Positions 40,104-40,144 of a DNA stretch of 40,144 bases are shown here, one piece after another. Under the pieces are notes generated by a model. It had not been told where the DNA came from. It did no database searches and worked only from the letters and a program-made list of their open reading frames with translations. The translations under genes were made by a program, and so were the position numbers. The DNA lies in IMG/VR virus record IMGVR_UViG_3300013306_000030, positions 1 to 40,144 of that record; one strand, written 5' to 3'. The stretch is from a virus. Within the stretch, counting starts at the first letter, position 1, and the number at the start of each line of letters is the position of its first letter.

Positions 40104-40144
40104 ACTAGGCGTTAAACCCGTTCCTCTTCTCGAAGAACGCTCAA

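Noticed and set aside
1-40144. CRISPR array
   Set aside because: No regularly spaced direct repeats with unique spacers; the TGCACCCC copies and the 11-bp repeats are too short or contiguous.

Overview
The window is most of a temperate, lambda-like siphophage genome integrated in a Pseudomonas-type chromosome. The evidence is a complete HK97-fold head module, a full lambda-style tail module (U, V, G/G-T, tape measure, M, L, K, I and J equivalents), a CI/Cro switch, O/P-type replication genes, and an integrase lying 89 bp from a tRNA-Pro(GGG) gene. The high-GC coding style, the tRNA and the gene order fit a Pseudomonas prophage. The right end (about 39.94-40.14 kb) is a prophage/host junction. 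The left end is cut inside an endolysin gene, so the other attachment site is outside the window.

Layout. From 1 to 23.9 kb, on the minus strand and read right to left: Q-like regulator, tandem terminators, holin, Rz/Rz1, HNH endonuclease, small and large terminase, portal, protease, major capsid, connectors, tail tube, G/G-T frameshift pair, tape measure, tail tip, receptor-binding/tail-fibre genes, then endolysin. From 23.9 to 29.3 kb, also minus: Cro, Rha-type antirepressor, O-like initiator with internal iteron-like repeats, P-like helicase loader, a run of tightly coupled small genes, a VRR-NUC nuclease and an unexpected second tyrosine recombinase. The CI-like repressor diverges at 29.4 kb. 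From 30.1 to 39.9 kb, on the plus strand, lies an accessory region ending in excisionase and integrase.

The most striking system is a complete diversity-generating retroelement (DGR) at 32.5-35.6 kb. It has two variable proteins with DUF1566/C-type-lectin-like C-termini, each ending in its own variable repeat, then an Avd-like accessory protein, an adenine-rich template repeat and a DGR-class reverse transcriptase. Aligned by hand, VR1 differs from the template at 16 positions and VR2 at 15. All differences fall on template adenines, and there are no indels. This is the fingerprint of adenine-directed mutagenic retrohoming at two targets from one template. The targets are not the tail-fibre genes, which lie about 30 kb away on the other strand. 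They form an early/accessory cassette.

Other notable points: the reverse transcriptase's only usable start codons lie inside the template repeat; a C5-cytosine methyltransferase directly downstream is broken by one in-frame TGA; a near-duplicate of the cro promoter/operator lies downstream of cI, aimed at the accessory region; a lambda-identical GGGAAAG slippery site joins G and T; lysis genes are split between two ends of the late operon; and near-identical intrinsic terminators are scattered through the late operon, suggesting antitermination.
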